Assembly (NCBI GenBank): GCA_039978075.1
Contig: JBDWCA010000007.1
Location: 124,001-188,000, forward strand
DNA: 64,000 bases
Reading direction: 5' to 3'
DNA from: Anderseniella sp039978075
Lineage (GTDB): Bacteria; Pseudomonadota; Alphaproteobacteria; Rhizobiales; Aestuariivirgaceae
Part shown: in pieces, positions 1-7,829 of the stretch
Layout of the letters: the number at the start of each line of letters is the position of its first letter
How positions within the stretch are numbered: position 1 is the first letter of the stretch
Position numbers and translations under genes: made by a program
Notes under the pieces: generated by a model
The model's input: only the letters and a program-made list of their open reading frames with translations
What the model was told of the DNA's origin: nothing
The model's database searches: none

Positions 1-348
1 CGGGCGCAGACGGCCGAAATTCAGATAGGGCTCGATATTGAATACCGGCCAGGCGAGCTGGGCTGCGATGATGACACCGACCAGAAAACCGACCACACCC
101 CAAAACACTGTTGCGATGACGCCGTAACGCACCACATCATCCATATAACCGGAGGTGTCTTCGGCAACTTTCGGCTGGCCGGCAGGTGCGAACTGCACCC
201 GTCGCATCAGCACGATTGAACTGCCGGTCAAAATGAAGAACAGGATCCAGGCATGAGCCTGGAACAGCGGATCTGTAGCAAAAGCTGCGCCCATAAGCGC
301 AAGAAACGTTGCCAGGACCATGGCTGCCAATTCGTAACCGTATTTCAT
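1..348 (-). CDS. ccoN: cbb3-type cytochrome c oxidase subunit I, N-terminal part
   Basis: This is the first 116 codons of the catalytic heme-copper subunit of the high-affinity cbb3 oxidase, an inner-membrane terminal oxidase used at low oxygen. The 3' part lies outside the window to the left. The translation starts MKYGYELAAMVLATFL, has two hydrophobic helices, and ends in NFGRLRP, the loop that precedes the first conserved CcoN core helix. The ATG at 346-348 fits the family N-terminus; the ribosome site in front of it is weak. An FNR-type palindrome lies about 90 bp upstream and an FNR-family gene is close by, which is the usual alphaproteobacterial arrangement. The identity is clear from the sequence; expression control is inferred. 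Confidence 0.88.
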   Translation of the reverse strand, partial: MKYGYELAAMVLATFLALMGAAFATDPLFQAHAWILFFILTGSSIVLMRRVQFAPAGQPKVAEDTSGYMDDVVRYGVIATVFWGVVGFLVGVIIAAQLAWPVFNIEPYLNFGRLRP

Positions 349-433
349 GTCAGGAGCCCCCAGACATTAGCGCCTTCTAAAAGCGGCGGGCGTGTACCGA
401 TGGTGAACATGGCCGCAGTAGGGCACCTGAACA

Positions 434-447
434 TTGATCTGTGTCAA
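434..447. promoter_or_regulatory. FNR/FixK-type anaerobox upstream of ccoN
   Basis: The 14-mer TTGATCTGTGTCAA matches the TTGAT-N4-ATCAA anaerobox at 9 of 10 defined positions (the right half-site is GTCAA instead of ATCAA). It lies 86 bp upstream of the ccoN start, a distance that allows activation of a leftward promoter. The regulator encoded at 1031-1774 carries the E-x-x-S-R recognition helix expected to read this site. The link is inference from motif plus context. Confidence 0.7.
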
Positions 448-536
448 GGCAGACATGCGACATCATGCTCACTATGTTTTCAGTGCACATCTGATGTGCG
501 TGAAAGTCAACTTCCAGCTGGGGTTTGCGCTGTCCG

Positions 537-1028
537 ATGCCGATTTACATGCTTGAACCCTCTAAAACCGGCGTACAGAAGCTGGGCCAGAGCCTGGCCG
601 CGTTTCAACAACATCACCGTCTGAAGATGAAGCTGTGCGATGCCCTGGAGGATTTCGCCGATTGTCTGCCCAATCAGGTTGATGTGCAAAACTGTCTGGC
701 ATTGTCGAGATGTGTTCTACCGACGATCCGAAATGCCCAGACCATGGAAGAAGCCCAACTGTTTCCGCAATTGCTGCAGGCCTATCCGGACGACAGGCGG
801 CTGCAGGCCAGTCTGGACCGACTACGCCAGGAACATCTGGAGGATGACTCCTTTGCAGACGAGATTGCCTGCCTGCTGCATGACTGCGGCTGCACCGGCA
901 GGCCTGCCAACCCGGAGTCCGCCGGCTACATGTTGCGTGGCTTCTTCTCTTCAATCCGGCGGCATGTGGCGTTCGAACACGAGTGCCTGATACCGTTGAT
1001 CGAGTACCGGACAAACGCAGGCAACTGA
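537..1028 (+). CDS. hemerythrin-like HHE-domain protein
   Basis: Small soluble four-helix protein (163 aa from this start) of the hemerythrin HHE type, likely to carry a non-heme di-iron centre that senses or handles oxygen or nitric oxide. Candidate ligands fall in the expected order: H26/H27 on the first helix, E71/E72 in EEAQLFP, H100 with E102/D104 in QEHLEDD, and HVAFEHE at 143-149. It lies between ccoN and the FNR-family gene and is convergent with the latter (2 bp gap), so a role in low-oxygen or nitrosative response is plausible. The start is uncertain: TTG at 525, ATG at 537 and ATG at 549 are all in frame, and none has a strong ribosome site. The exact ligand set is not certain from reading alone. 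Confidence 0.7.
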   Translation: MPIYMLEPSKTGVQKLGQSLAAFQQHHRLKMKLCDALEDFADCLPNQVDVQNCLALSRCVLPTIRNAQTMEEAQLFPQLLQAYPDDRRLQASLDRLRQEHLEDDSFADEIACLLHDCGCTGRPANPESAGYMLRGFFSSIRRHVAFEHECLIPLIEYRTNAGN

Positions 1029-1030
1029 CC

Positions 1031-1774
1031 CTAGTCGCCGCCGGAAATGGCGATCAGCCTGTCGGTGTCATGAACTGTTATCTCGAGGTTCTTCCTGATA
1101 TCAATGGCCCCCATTTTGCGCAGCTTCGTCATCTGGCGACTGACTGTTTCAAGGGTCAGGCCGAGAAAGTCGGCAATGTCTGCGCGTTTGAGCGGCAGCA
1201 TGAATTCGCTGTCGGTGGGGTTGTCAGGTGACGGTTTGCCGATGTGGTCGGCCAGCAGGAGCAGAAAGCTCGCTACTTTTTCCTGGGCCGTCTTACGTCC
1301 AAGCGTCACCATCCAGGCTCTGGCATCGTCAAGCTGGATCAAAGTCTGTTCCAGCAGCCGATGTTCGAAGTCGGGTTGCTGTTTGAGCATGTTCTCAAGT
1401 TCGTTTTTGGGGAACACGCAAATCTCTACATCAGTTGCTGCTTCCACGGATATCGATACTTTCTCGGAGAACGGCTTGCCTATGAACTCCGGTGCGAACT
1501 GGAGACCGACGATCTGCTGGCGACCGTCACTGAGCAGCTTGGTCAGCTTCACGGCACCGGAGACGATGTTGGCGTAATCCACGACCTCATCGTCTTCAAA
1601 GCTGATTGTATCGCCGTGGACTATTTTGCGCCGGCGCGTCACGGTGGAAAAATGAACCAGCTCGGACGCTTTCAGGGCACTGCAGATTCCAAACTGACGC
1701 GCACCACATGCCTTGCAGCCGGCTGGAATGTCGGTTTCATCAATTTCAAATTGTGGCCGGTCGGTGGATTGCAT
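1031..1774 (-). CDS. fnrN: FNR-family oxygen-responsive transcription regulator
   Basis: Crp/Fnr-superfamily regulator of 247 aa that should bind a [4Fe-4S] cluster and activate genes at low oxygen. C20, C23 and C31 sit in GCKACGARQFGIC, and C119 lies in the effector domain; together they reproduce the four-cysteine FNR pattern. The C-terminal helix-turn-helix contains ETVSR (209-213), the E-x-x-S-R signature that reads TTGAT half-sites. The open frame extends upstream to a TTG at 1825, but the ATG at 1774 is preceded by GGAGAA at good spacing and gives the normal FnrN length. The nearby ccoN with an anaerobox is the obvious target. FnrN and FnrL are used for the same type in different alphaproteobacteria, so the symbol is a family-level choice. 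Confidence 0.88.
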   Translation of the reverse strand: MQSTDRPQFEIDETDIPAGCKACGARQFGICSALKASELVHFSTVTRRRKIVHGDTISFEDDEVVDYANIVSGAVKLTKLLSDGRQQIVGLQFAPEFIGKPFSEKVSISVEAATDVEICVFPKNELENMLKQQPDFEHRLLEQTLIQLDDARAWMVTLGRKTAQEKVASFLLLLADHIGKPSPDNPTDSEFMLPLKRADIADFLGLTLETVSRQMTKLRKMGAIDIRKNLEITVHDTDRLIAISGGD

Positions 1775-2113
1775 GACTCGTTCTCCGCATATGCACATAA
1801 GCAGTTCATCATGCGTATGCAACAATCTGAATATTACATGGTGACGCAGGACAATGATCCGGTTATTGAAGTCCGCGCTGCACTTGACGTTTGCAGATGG
1901 TTAACTGCCTGAATTTGCCCGTGGTTTTAACCGATCACCCCTAAAGCAGGCCAATTCGGCATGATTTGTTGTGCTCCGAGACGTTTGCAGCTCTCAAGCT
2001 ATACCATCGTCGAATAGCGAAGTCCGTCATTCTACTATTGGTTGTACAGGGCTAAAATTTAGCTTGAACGGCAGGGAGAATAATCCTGCCGTAATTCCTA
2101 ATGGGAGGATTGA
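1775..2113. other. intergenic region between divergent fnr and ABC-transporter genes
   Basis: This 339-bp stretch should hold the outward promoters of the FNR-family gene and of the ABC-transporter operon. I see no supported coding frame, no convincing anaerobox and no correctly spaced sigma-70 boxes. The only clear signal is GGGAGG at 2103-2108 in front of the binding-protein start. Confidence 0.5.
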
Positions 2114-3457
2114 ATGTCGAAATTTGAATTTACGCGCCGCGGCCTGATCAAGTCCGGTGCTGCAGTTGGTGCCGGCCTTGCCATGCCAACGCTTCTGACG
2201 CGTCCAGCGTTTTCCTACACGAATGAACCCAAGGGCGGCACCGTCACACTTGGTTTCAATGTGCCTCAGTCCGGTCCCTATGCCGACGAAGGTGCTGATG
2301 AACTGCGCGCCTACGAGCTGGCAGTAGAGCATCTCAACGGTGGCGGCGATGGCGGCATGATGGGCACGTTCTCATCGAAGGCCCTCAAGGGTAACGGCAT
2401 CCTTGGCAAAAAGGTCGCTTTCGTTACCGGCGATACGCAGACCAAGTCTGACGCTGCGCGCGCATCTGCCAAGTCAATGATCGAAAAAGACGGTGCGGTG
2501 ATGATCACCGGCGGTTCTTCTTCGGGTGTTGCCATTGCTGTGCAGGGCTTGTGCCAGGAAGCCGGTGTCATCTTCATGGCCGGTTTGACACACTCAAACG
2601 ACACAACCGGCAAGGACAAGAAGGCAAACGGTTTCCGTCACTTCTTCAACGGCTACATGTCTGGTGCCGCGCTGGCGCCTGTGCTTGAAAAAATGTACGG
2701 CAAGGATCGTAAGGCATACCACCTTACCGCCGATTACACCTGGGGCTGGACGCAACAGGCATCCATTGCCGCGGCCACCGAAGCCAAGGGTTGGGAGACG
2801 GTCAAGAACGTTCTTACGCCACTGGCCACAACCGACTTCTCCTCCTACGTTGCTCCTGTCCTGAATTCTGGTGCTGATGTTCTGGTGCTGAACCATTACG
2901 GCGGCAACATGATCAACTCGCTGACTTCAGCGGTTCAGTTCGGTCTTCGTGACAAGCAGGTAAACGGCAAGAACTTCGAGATCGTTGTTCCGCTGTATTC
3001 ACGCCTGATGGCCCGTGGTGCCGGCGCGAACGTCAAGGGTATCTTCGGTTCAACCAACTGGCACTGGTCACTGTCAGACGAAGGCTCCAAGGCATTCGTC
3101 AAGTCGTTCGGTGAAAAGTATGGCTTCCCGCCATCACAGGCTGCCCACACGGTTTACTGTCAGACGCTTCTGTATGCTGATGCATGTGAACGCGCCGGTA
3201 CGTTCAACCCGTGCGGTGTTGTAGAAGCGCTGGAAGGCTTCAAGTTCTCCGGTCTCGGCAATGGCGATGTTGAATACCGTGCCGAAGATCACCAGTGCTT
3301 CAAGGACGTGCTGGTCGTGAAGGGTAAGGAAAATCCAACTTCAGAATTCGACGTTCTGGAAGTCGTGGAAGTTACCCCGCGTGCGCAGGTTGAATATGCA
3401 CCTGATCACGAGATGTTTGCGGGTGGTTCCCTGGGTAAATGTAACCCGGGCGCCTAA
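2114..3457 (+). CDS. Tat-exported HAAT-family ABC transporter substrate-binding protein
   Basis: Periplasmic solute-binding protein (447 aa) of the branched-chain amino acid/amide (HAAT) class, first gene of a complete five-gene importer. Its N-terminus carries a twin-arginine signal (RR at 8-9 in TRRGLIKSG followed by a hydrophobic stretch), so it is probably exported folded by Tat, unlike classical LivK. The mature part starts around TVTLGFNVPQSG, the usual opening strand of a type I periplasmic fold. The ribosome site GGGAGG is 5 bp from the ATG. A hairpin separates it from the permease genes, compatible with higher expression of the binding protein. The substrate cannot be read from the sequence: branched-chain amino acids, amides, urea and aromatic acids are all possible, and no urease or amidase genes are adjacent. 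Confidence 0.83.
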   Translation: MSKFEFTRRGLIKSGAAVGAGLAMPTLLTRPAFSYTNEPKGGTVTLGFNVPQSGPYADEGADELRAYELAVEHLNGGGDGGMMGTFSSKALKGNGILGKKVAFVTGDTQTKSDAARASAKSMIEKDGAVMITGGSSSGVAIAVQGLCQEAGVIFMAGLTHSNDTTGKDKKANGFRHFFNGYMSGAALAPVLEKMYGKDRKAYHLTADYTWGWTQQASIAAATEAKGWETVKNVLTPLATTDFSSYVAPVLNSGADVLVLNHYGGNMINSLTSAVQFGLRDKQVNGKNFEIVVPLYSRLMARGAGANVKGIFGSTNWHWSLSDEGSKAFVKSFGEKYGFPPSQAAHTVYCQTLLYADACERAGTFNPCGVVEALEGFKFSGLGNGDVEYRAEDHQCFKDVLVVKGKENPTSEFDVLEVVEVTPRAQVEYAPDHEMFAGGSLGKCNPGA

Positions 3458-3481
3458 CCGACACATGAGTTACAAGTGATA

Positions 3482-3519
3482 CGTGTCGTGCCGGTAAAGA
3501 TTGTTGCTGGCGCGACACG
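3482..3519 (+). other. intercistronic RNA hairpin between binding-protein and permease genes
   Basis: Arms 3482-3492 (CGTGTCGTGCC) and 3509-3519 (GGCGCGACACG) pair over 11 bp with a single G-U, around a 16-nt loop. There is no T-run after the right arm, so it is not a classical intrinsic terminator. Stems like this between a binding-protein gene and its permeases commonly protect the upstream mRNA or cause partial termination. That function is inferred. Confidence 0.6.
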
Positions 3520-3613
3520 ACTTAACTGGGCTATGAAGACTACTTACGTGGGCTATGAGCGTTGCGCTGGCGGGGACGGCGCGCGACGCCAAACAATTCA
3601 GTTGGTATAGACA

Positions 3614-4660
3614 ATGGATGCGATCCTTCTTCAGATATTGAACGGGCTCGACAAGGGAAGCGCCTATGCGCTTATCGCCCTTGGGCTTACCCTGATTTTC
3701 GGTACTCTCGGGGTTGTCAACTTTGCCCATGGTGCCCTGTTCATGATCGGTGCTTTTTGCGCGGTGACGCTGCAGAAAATACTGAACATTTCGACGGTTA
3801 CGGTTGATCCGACCAAGACGGATTTCCTTGGCAAACCGCTGCAGATCAAGACACCGCTGGTGGAATCCTGGTTCGGTGAGGCGGCTGGGCAGGCAATTAT
3901 CAACTGGTCGGTGCCACTGGCGATATTGTTTGCCATCCCGATCATGCTGGCGATCGGCTATATCATGGAACGCGGCCTGATCCGGCATTTTTACAAGCGC
4001 CCGCATGCAGACCAGATCCTTGTTACCTTCGGCCTGGCTATCGTATTGCAGGAAATCATCAAGGCGTTTTACGGCGCAAACCCGATACCCACTCCCGCTC
4101 CCGACGTGTTCAGGGGATCATTCGATTTTGGTGTACTGATCGGTTACGCTGAAAATGCGATCATCTATCCGTACTGGCGCCTGGTGTATTTTGCATTCTC
4201 CGCATTGATCATCGGCCTGGTGTTCGCCTTTCTTCAGTTCACGACTTTCGGCATGGTGGTTCGTGCCGGCATGGCAGACCGCGAGACGGTGGGGCTGCTG
4301 GGCATCAATATCGACCGCCGCTTTACAATCATGTTCGGTCTGGCAGCAGCCGTCGCCGGCCTGGCGGGAGTGATGTACACCCCGATCAATTCACCCAATT
4401 ATCATATGGGCATGGATTTTCTCGTCCTGAGTTTCGTGGTTGTGGTTGTGGGTGGCATGGGCTCGCTCGGTGGCGCCGTACTGGCCGGATTCCTGCTTGG
4501 GATCCTGGAGAGTTTTGCGTCGATGAACGGTGTCAAAGGATTCTTCGAAGCCATTTACCTGCCTTCAATCGACCAGATCGTCATTTATCTAGTAGCGATT
4601 ATCGTCCTGCTGACCCGGCCGCGCGGCTTGCTGGGGCGCAAGGGCGTGATGGAGGAGTGA
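3614..4660 (+). CDS. HAAT-family ABC transporter permease (LivH type)
   Basis: Integral membrane permease of 348 aa, the first of two transmembrane subunits of the importer. The N-terminus (LLQILNGLDKGSAYALIALGLTLIFG) and the following VVNFAHGALFMIGAF are typical LivH segments, and the C-terminal half carries the cytoplasmic loop that contacts the ATPases. A polar insert around residues 55-85 is longer than in minimal LivH proteins. It is followed after 4 bp by the LivM-type gene and forms one transcription unit with it. The family assignment is secure; the transported compound is unknown. Confidence 0.87.
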   Translation: MDAILLQILNGLDKGSAYALIALGLTLIFGTLGVVNFAHGALFMIGAFCAVTLQKILNISTVTVDPTKTDFLGKPLQIKTPLVESWFGEAAGQAIINWSVPLAILFAIPIMLAIGYIMERGLIRHFYKRPHADQILVTFGLAIVLQEIIKAFYGANPIPTPAPDVFRGSFDFGVLIGYAENAIIYPYWRLVYFAFSALIIGLVFAFLQFTTFGMVVRAGMADRETVGLLGINIDRRFTIMFGLAAAVAGLAGVMYTPINSPNYHMGMDFLVLSFVVVVVGGMGSLGGAVLAGFLLGILESFASMNGVKGFFEAIYLPSIDQIVIYLVAIIVLLTRPRGLLGRKGVMEE

Positions 4661-4664
4661 GGCA

Positions 4665-5864
4665 ATGTTGAATCTCGGCAGAAAAGACTCATTGACCTTT
4701 ATGTTCGTGGTCGCGGTCACGATGCTGGCTCCGTTCCTGATGAATCCGTTTCCGGAAGCCTCAGCGCTGGCCCAGTTCAATGCAGGCTATCCCGATCTCA
4801 TGCAGCGGTTTGTGATCTTTGGCATCTTCGCCATCGGTTTCAACATACTGTTCGGACTGACAGGCTACCTGTCGTTCGGCCATGCAGCCTTTCTTGGTGT
4901 GGGCTCTTACGCTGCCGTGTGGATGTTCAAACTGCTGTCGATGAACATCATTCCAGCCATTGTGCTGAGCGTGATCGTGGCAGGGGTGTTTTCGCTGGTG
5001 ATCGGCTTTATCAGCCTGCGCCGGTCCGGCATCTATTTTTCCATTCTGACTCTGGCCTTTGCACAGATGAGTTTCAGCCTTGCCTATTCCGTGCTGACGC
5101 CGATTACAAATGGTGAAACCGGTTTGCAGCTGACGCTCGGTGATCCGCGCGTTCTGGATGCCGCGAATACGACCGGCGGTCTGCCGGTAACCAACCTGTT
5201 TGGGTTGGAGATGCGCGAGGTATTGAGTCTGGATGTTGCCGGATGGTCGTTTAATTTCAGCGCCGGGTATTATGTGTGCGCTGTATTGATGCTGATCGCG
5301 TTCTACCTGTCGATGCGGATTTTCCGATCACCGTTCGGGCTTATGTTACGGGCCATCAAGACCAACCAGACCCGCCTGAACTATACCGGATTGAACTCAC
5401 GTCCATACACGCTGGCTGCTTTCGTCATTTCCGGCATGTATGCCGGTCTTGCCGGCGGGTTGCTGGCGGCAATGGATCCGCTGGCCGGTGCAGAGCGCAT
5501 GCAGTGGACAGCTTCCGGAGAAGTTGTGCTGATGACCATTCTGGGCGGCGCTGGTACCTTGCTTGGACCGCTGCTGGGAGCCGCGTTCATCAAGTACTTC
5601 GAGAACATCTTCTCAAAGATAAACGACACTGTGCTGCACACCTGGTTCTCGTTCATGCCCGAGAGCATCGACAATTTCCTGGTGACGATCATTCACCCGT
5701 TTGTCGGCAAGGGATGGCATCTGACCCTGGGTCTGACGTTCATGCTGATTGTGATATTCCTGCCGGGTGGACTGGTCGATGGGGCCGCGCGTATCTGGAA
5801 CAGGGTATCCGGCAAGAACCGTACCGAGATTGATGCCGTTGCAGACCCGAAACCCGCTGAGTGA
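4665..5864 (+). CDS. HAAT-family ABC transporter permease (LivM type)
   Basis: Second membrane subunit (399 aa). The region FAIGFNILFGLTGYLSFGHAAFLGVGSYAA is the conserved LivM signature, and the C-terminal half contains GLAGGLLAAMDPLAGAERMQWTASGEVVLMTILGGAGTLLGPLLGA-type family sequence around 5450-5585. The C-terminal tail after the last helix is charged and cytoplasmic. The gene starts 4 bp after the LivH-type gene and shares its operon; the first ATPase starts 12 bp downstream. Confidence 0.87.
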   Translation: MLNLGRKDSLTFMFVVAVTMLAPFLMNPFPEASALAQFNAGYPDLMQRFVIFGIFAIGFNILFGLTGYLSFGHAAFLGVGSYAAVWMFKLLSMNIIPAIVLSVIVAGVFSLVIGFISLRRSGIYFSILTLAFAQMSFSLAYSVLTPITNGETGLQLTLGDPRVLDAANTTGGLPVTNLFGLEMREVLSLDVAGWSFNFSAGYYVCAVLMLIAFYLSMRIFRSPFGLMLRAIKTNQTRLNYTGLNSRPYTLAAFVISGMYAGLAGGLLAAMDPLAGAERMQWTASGEVVLMTILGGAGTLLGPLLGAAFIKYFENIFSKINDTVLHTWFSFMPESIDNFLVTIIHPFVGKGWHLTLGLTFMLIVIFLPGGLVDGAARIWNRVSGKNRTEIDAVADPKPAE

Positions 5865-5876
5865 GGCCTGAAGTTA

Positions 5877-6635
5877 ATGGGAATTCTTGAAATCAAGGAC
5901 ATCAACAAGCGGTTCGGCGGACTGCAGGCACTGGGTGATGTCAATCTCAGTGTTGAAGAAGGTACCGTTCACGCCATCATCGGTCCCAACGGTGCAGGCA
6001 AGTCAACACTGTTGAACGTTCTGGTTGGCAAGCTGGAGCCTGATACCGGTTCGGTGACATTTGAGGGACAGTCAATCCTGGGTCTCAAACCACACCAGAT
6101 CAACCAGCTTGGCATCAGCCGGGTGTTTCAGACGCCGGAAATATTTTCGACACTGTCAGTGTTTGAAAACGTCATGATCGCCTGTTTCGCAAAGCGCGAC
6201 GGGGCATTCCAGCTCAACCCCCTGACCAGCATCAGCGGTGAAAGGGATATTCATGACAAGGTCGAGCAGATGCTGCTCGACGTCAACATGGCCGACAAGC
6301 GTAACGATATTGCAGCTTCCATGTCTCGCGGCGACAAGCGGCGGCTGGAAATGGCGATGTGTCTGGCTCAGGATCCAAAGCTTCTGCTGCTTGACGAGCC
6401 CACGGCGGGCATGGCGCGTGCAGATACCAACAATACCATTGAGCTGCTCAAGGAAATTGAAGAAAAGCGCGGCATTACCATGGTGATCATAGAACACGAT
6501 ATGCATGTTGTGTTCTCGCTGGCCAACAAGATCACTGTGCTGGCACAAGGTACACCGATCGTCGAGGACGTGCCTTCGAAGATCAAGGGCAATCCGAAAG
6601 TCCAGGAAGCCTATCTCGGAGGGGCACACGAATGA
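5877..6635 (+). CDS. HAAT-family ABC transporter ATP-binding protein (LivG type)
   Basis: Cytoplasmic ATPase (252 aa) that should power the importer together with the next gene. The Walker A motif GPNGAGKST lies at 36-44, the Walker B is LLLLDEPTAG, and the switch histidine is in IIEHDMHVV. The ABC signature is unusual: residues 149-155 read MSRGDKR where LSGGQ or the LivG/UrtD variants (AYGQ, SHGQ) would stand, so the glutamine is replaced by aspartate. All other ATPase motifs are intact, so activity is still expected. The 3' end overlaps the next gene by 4 bp (ATGA), which suggests translational coupling. Confidence 0.86.
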   Translation: MGILEIKDINKRFGGLQALGDVNLSVEEGTVHAIIGPNGAGKSTLLNVLVGKLEPDTGSVTFEGQSILGLKPHQINQLGISRVFQTPEIFSTLSVFENVMIACFAKRDGAFQLNPLTSISGERDIHDKVEQMLLDVNMADKRNDIAASMSRGDKRRLEMAMCLAQDPKLLLLDEPTAGMARADTNNTIELLKEIEEKRGITMVIIEHDMHVVFSLANKITVLAQGTPIVEDVPSKIKGNPKVQEAYLGGAHE

Positions 6636-7381
6636 CGCAGGTTACACAGGCAAACCCGAATGTTGCGTCGCACGCGCCGGTCTACTTCGCAGCTCATGAA
6701 ATTCAGGCCTATTATGGCGAGAGCTACATCGTACAGAATGTCAGCCTGAACGTTCACGAGGGAGAAATCCTGGCTCTGCTTGGCCGCAACGGCGCCGGCA
6801 AGACATCAACACTGCGCGCCATCGCGCGGCTCGACAATCCCGCACTCACCCATGGCGAAGTCTGGCTGGACCATCAACCGCTTCACATGATGCGGGCCCA
6901 TGAAGCGGCCCAGTGCGGTGTTGGTCTGGTGCCGGAAGACCGGCGCATTATTCAGGGCCTCACTGTTGAGGAGAATATCAAGCTGGCCCAGATCGAAAAG
7001 CCGATCGGCTGGTCAATCGAGCGCATCTACGAATTGTTCCCCCGTCTTGGTGAACGCCGCAAACAGGAAGGCACGACACTTTCCGGTGGCGAACAGCAGA
7101 TGCTGGCAATCGGCCGGGCGCTGGCACGTGATATCAAGCTTTTACTACTCGATGAGCCTTACGAGGGTTTGGCACCGGTTATCGTGCAGGAAATTGAAAA
7201 AACCCTGCAACTGATCCGCGAACAGGGCATCACCACCATCATCGTGGAACAGAACGCGGTTGCAGCTCTCAATCTGGCTGATCGCGCAGTTATTCTTGAT
7301 ACCGGAACGGTCGTTTATGACGGTACCGCGCGCGAAGTGCTTGATAACAAGGAGTTGCGGCACGAGTATCTGGCAATTTAA
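6632..7381 (+). CDS. HAAT-family ABC transporter ATP-binding protein (LivF type)
   Basis: Second ATPase of the importer, 249 aa. The Walker A motif GRNGAGKTS is at about 51-59, followed by a canonical signature LSGGEQQML, Walker B LLLLDEPYEGLAP and the H-loop region IIVEQNAVAAL, where the usual His is Gln as in LivF proteins. An N-terminal extension of about 20 residues precedes the first strand. It is the last gene of the operon; no clear intrinsic terminator follows. Confidence 0.87.
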   Translation: MTQVTQANPNVASHAPVYFAAHEIQAYYGESYIVQNVSLNVHEGEILALLGRNGAGKTSTLRAIARLDNPALTHGEVWLDHQPLHMMRAHEAAQCGVGLVPEDRRIIQGLTVEENIKLAQIEKPIGWSIERIYELFPRLGERRKQEGTTLSGGEQQMLAIGRALARDIKLLLLDEPYEGLAPVIVQEIEKTLQLIREQGITTIIVEQNAVAALNLADRAVILDTGTVVYDGTAREVLDNKELRHEYLAI

Positions 7382-7479
7382 GACGCAAAAGCCGGCTGTT
7401 CAGTGTGTGCCAGGCGATGACGGGCCTGTGTATTGCCAGCAAGAAATTTTTAAACCGTTGATCTAAAAATGAAAAATCA

Positions 7480-7501
7480 CGATGTGATCAATTGCACATC
7501 G
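7480..7501. promoter_or_regulatory. CRP-like inverted repeat
   Basis: A 22-bp element with perfect 7-bp arms (CGATGTG / CACATCG) and an 8-bp spacer. Its core TGTGATCAATTGCACA matches the TGTGA-N6-TCACA CRP/FNR-superfamily consensus at 9 of 10 positions. It lies 77 bp upstream of the small exported protein gene and 98 bp after the transporter operon, so it most likely controls the small gene. No CRP gene is in the window; the binding protein is inferred. Confidence 0.55.
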
Positions 7502-7577
7502 CTCTGGATGCCTGAAGGGCATGGTGTGTTCATCAAACGAACAACAAGAACACCCTCACGAGTATCCGGAGGCATAA

Positions 7578-7790
7578 ATGATGACCAGTTTTTCAAAAGT
7601 GCTGATAGCAGGCCTGATTGCCGCAACAAGTGTAACCGCGACTGTTGCGGCTGCGTCAATTGCCAACAGCAAGGCCGCTGAGATCGCAGGGACCAACGTA
7701 ACGGTTATCTACAAGTCTGATGTCTATTGGCCGGTCAAGGGCCGGATTTCAGTTGATCCGTGCAGCCTTCACGCCTGTGTCGAAGCTTAA
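7578..7790 (+). CDS. small exported protein of unknown function
   Basis: A 70-residue protein I do not recognise. A lysine followed by a hydrophobic stretch of about 20 residues (VLIAGLIAATSVTATVAAAS) makes a Sec signal peptide or a single N-terminal membrane anchor. The mature part would be about 40 residues and ends in DPCSLHACVEA with two cysteines that could form a disulfide. The start is well supported by CGGAGG at 7567-7572, and two successive ATG codons (7578, 7581) are both usable. It stands alone between the transporter operon and a convergent gene, behind a CRP-like palindrome. Its short length leaves some doubt that it is translated. Confidence 0.55.
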   Translation: MMTSFSKVLIAGLIAATSVTATVAAASIANSKAAEIAGTNVTVIYKSDVYWPVKGRISVDPCSLHACVEA

Positions 7791-7829
7791 CGTCATTGCC
7801 TGACCATCAAGAGCAGGCGCCCGATCGGC

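Noticed and set aside
2031..2060. TTGGTT and TAAAAT as a possible promoter before the binding-protein gene
   Set aside because: The spacing is 9 bp, too short for sigma-70; no other supported pair was found there.
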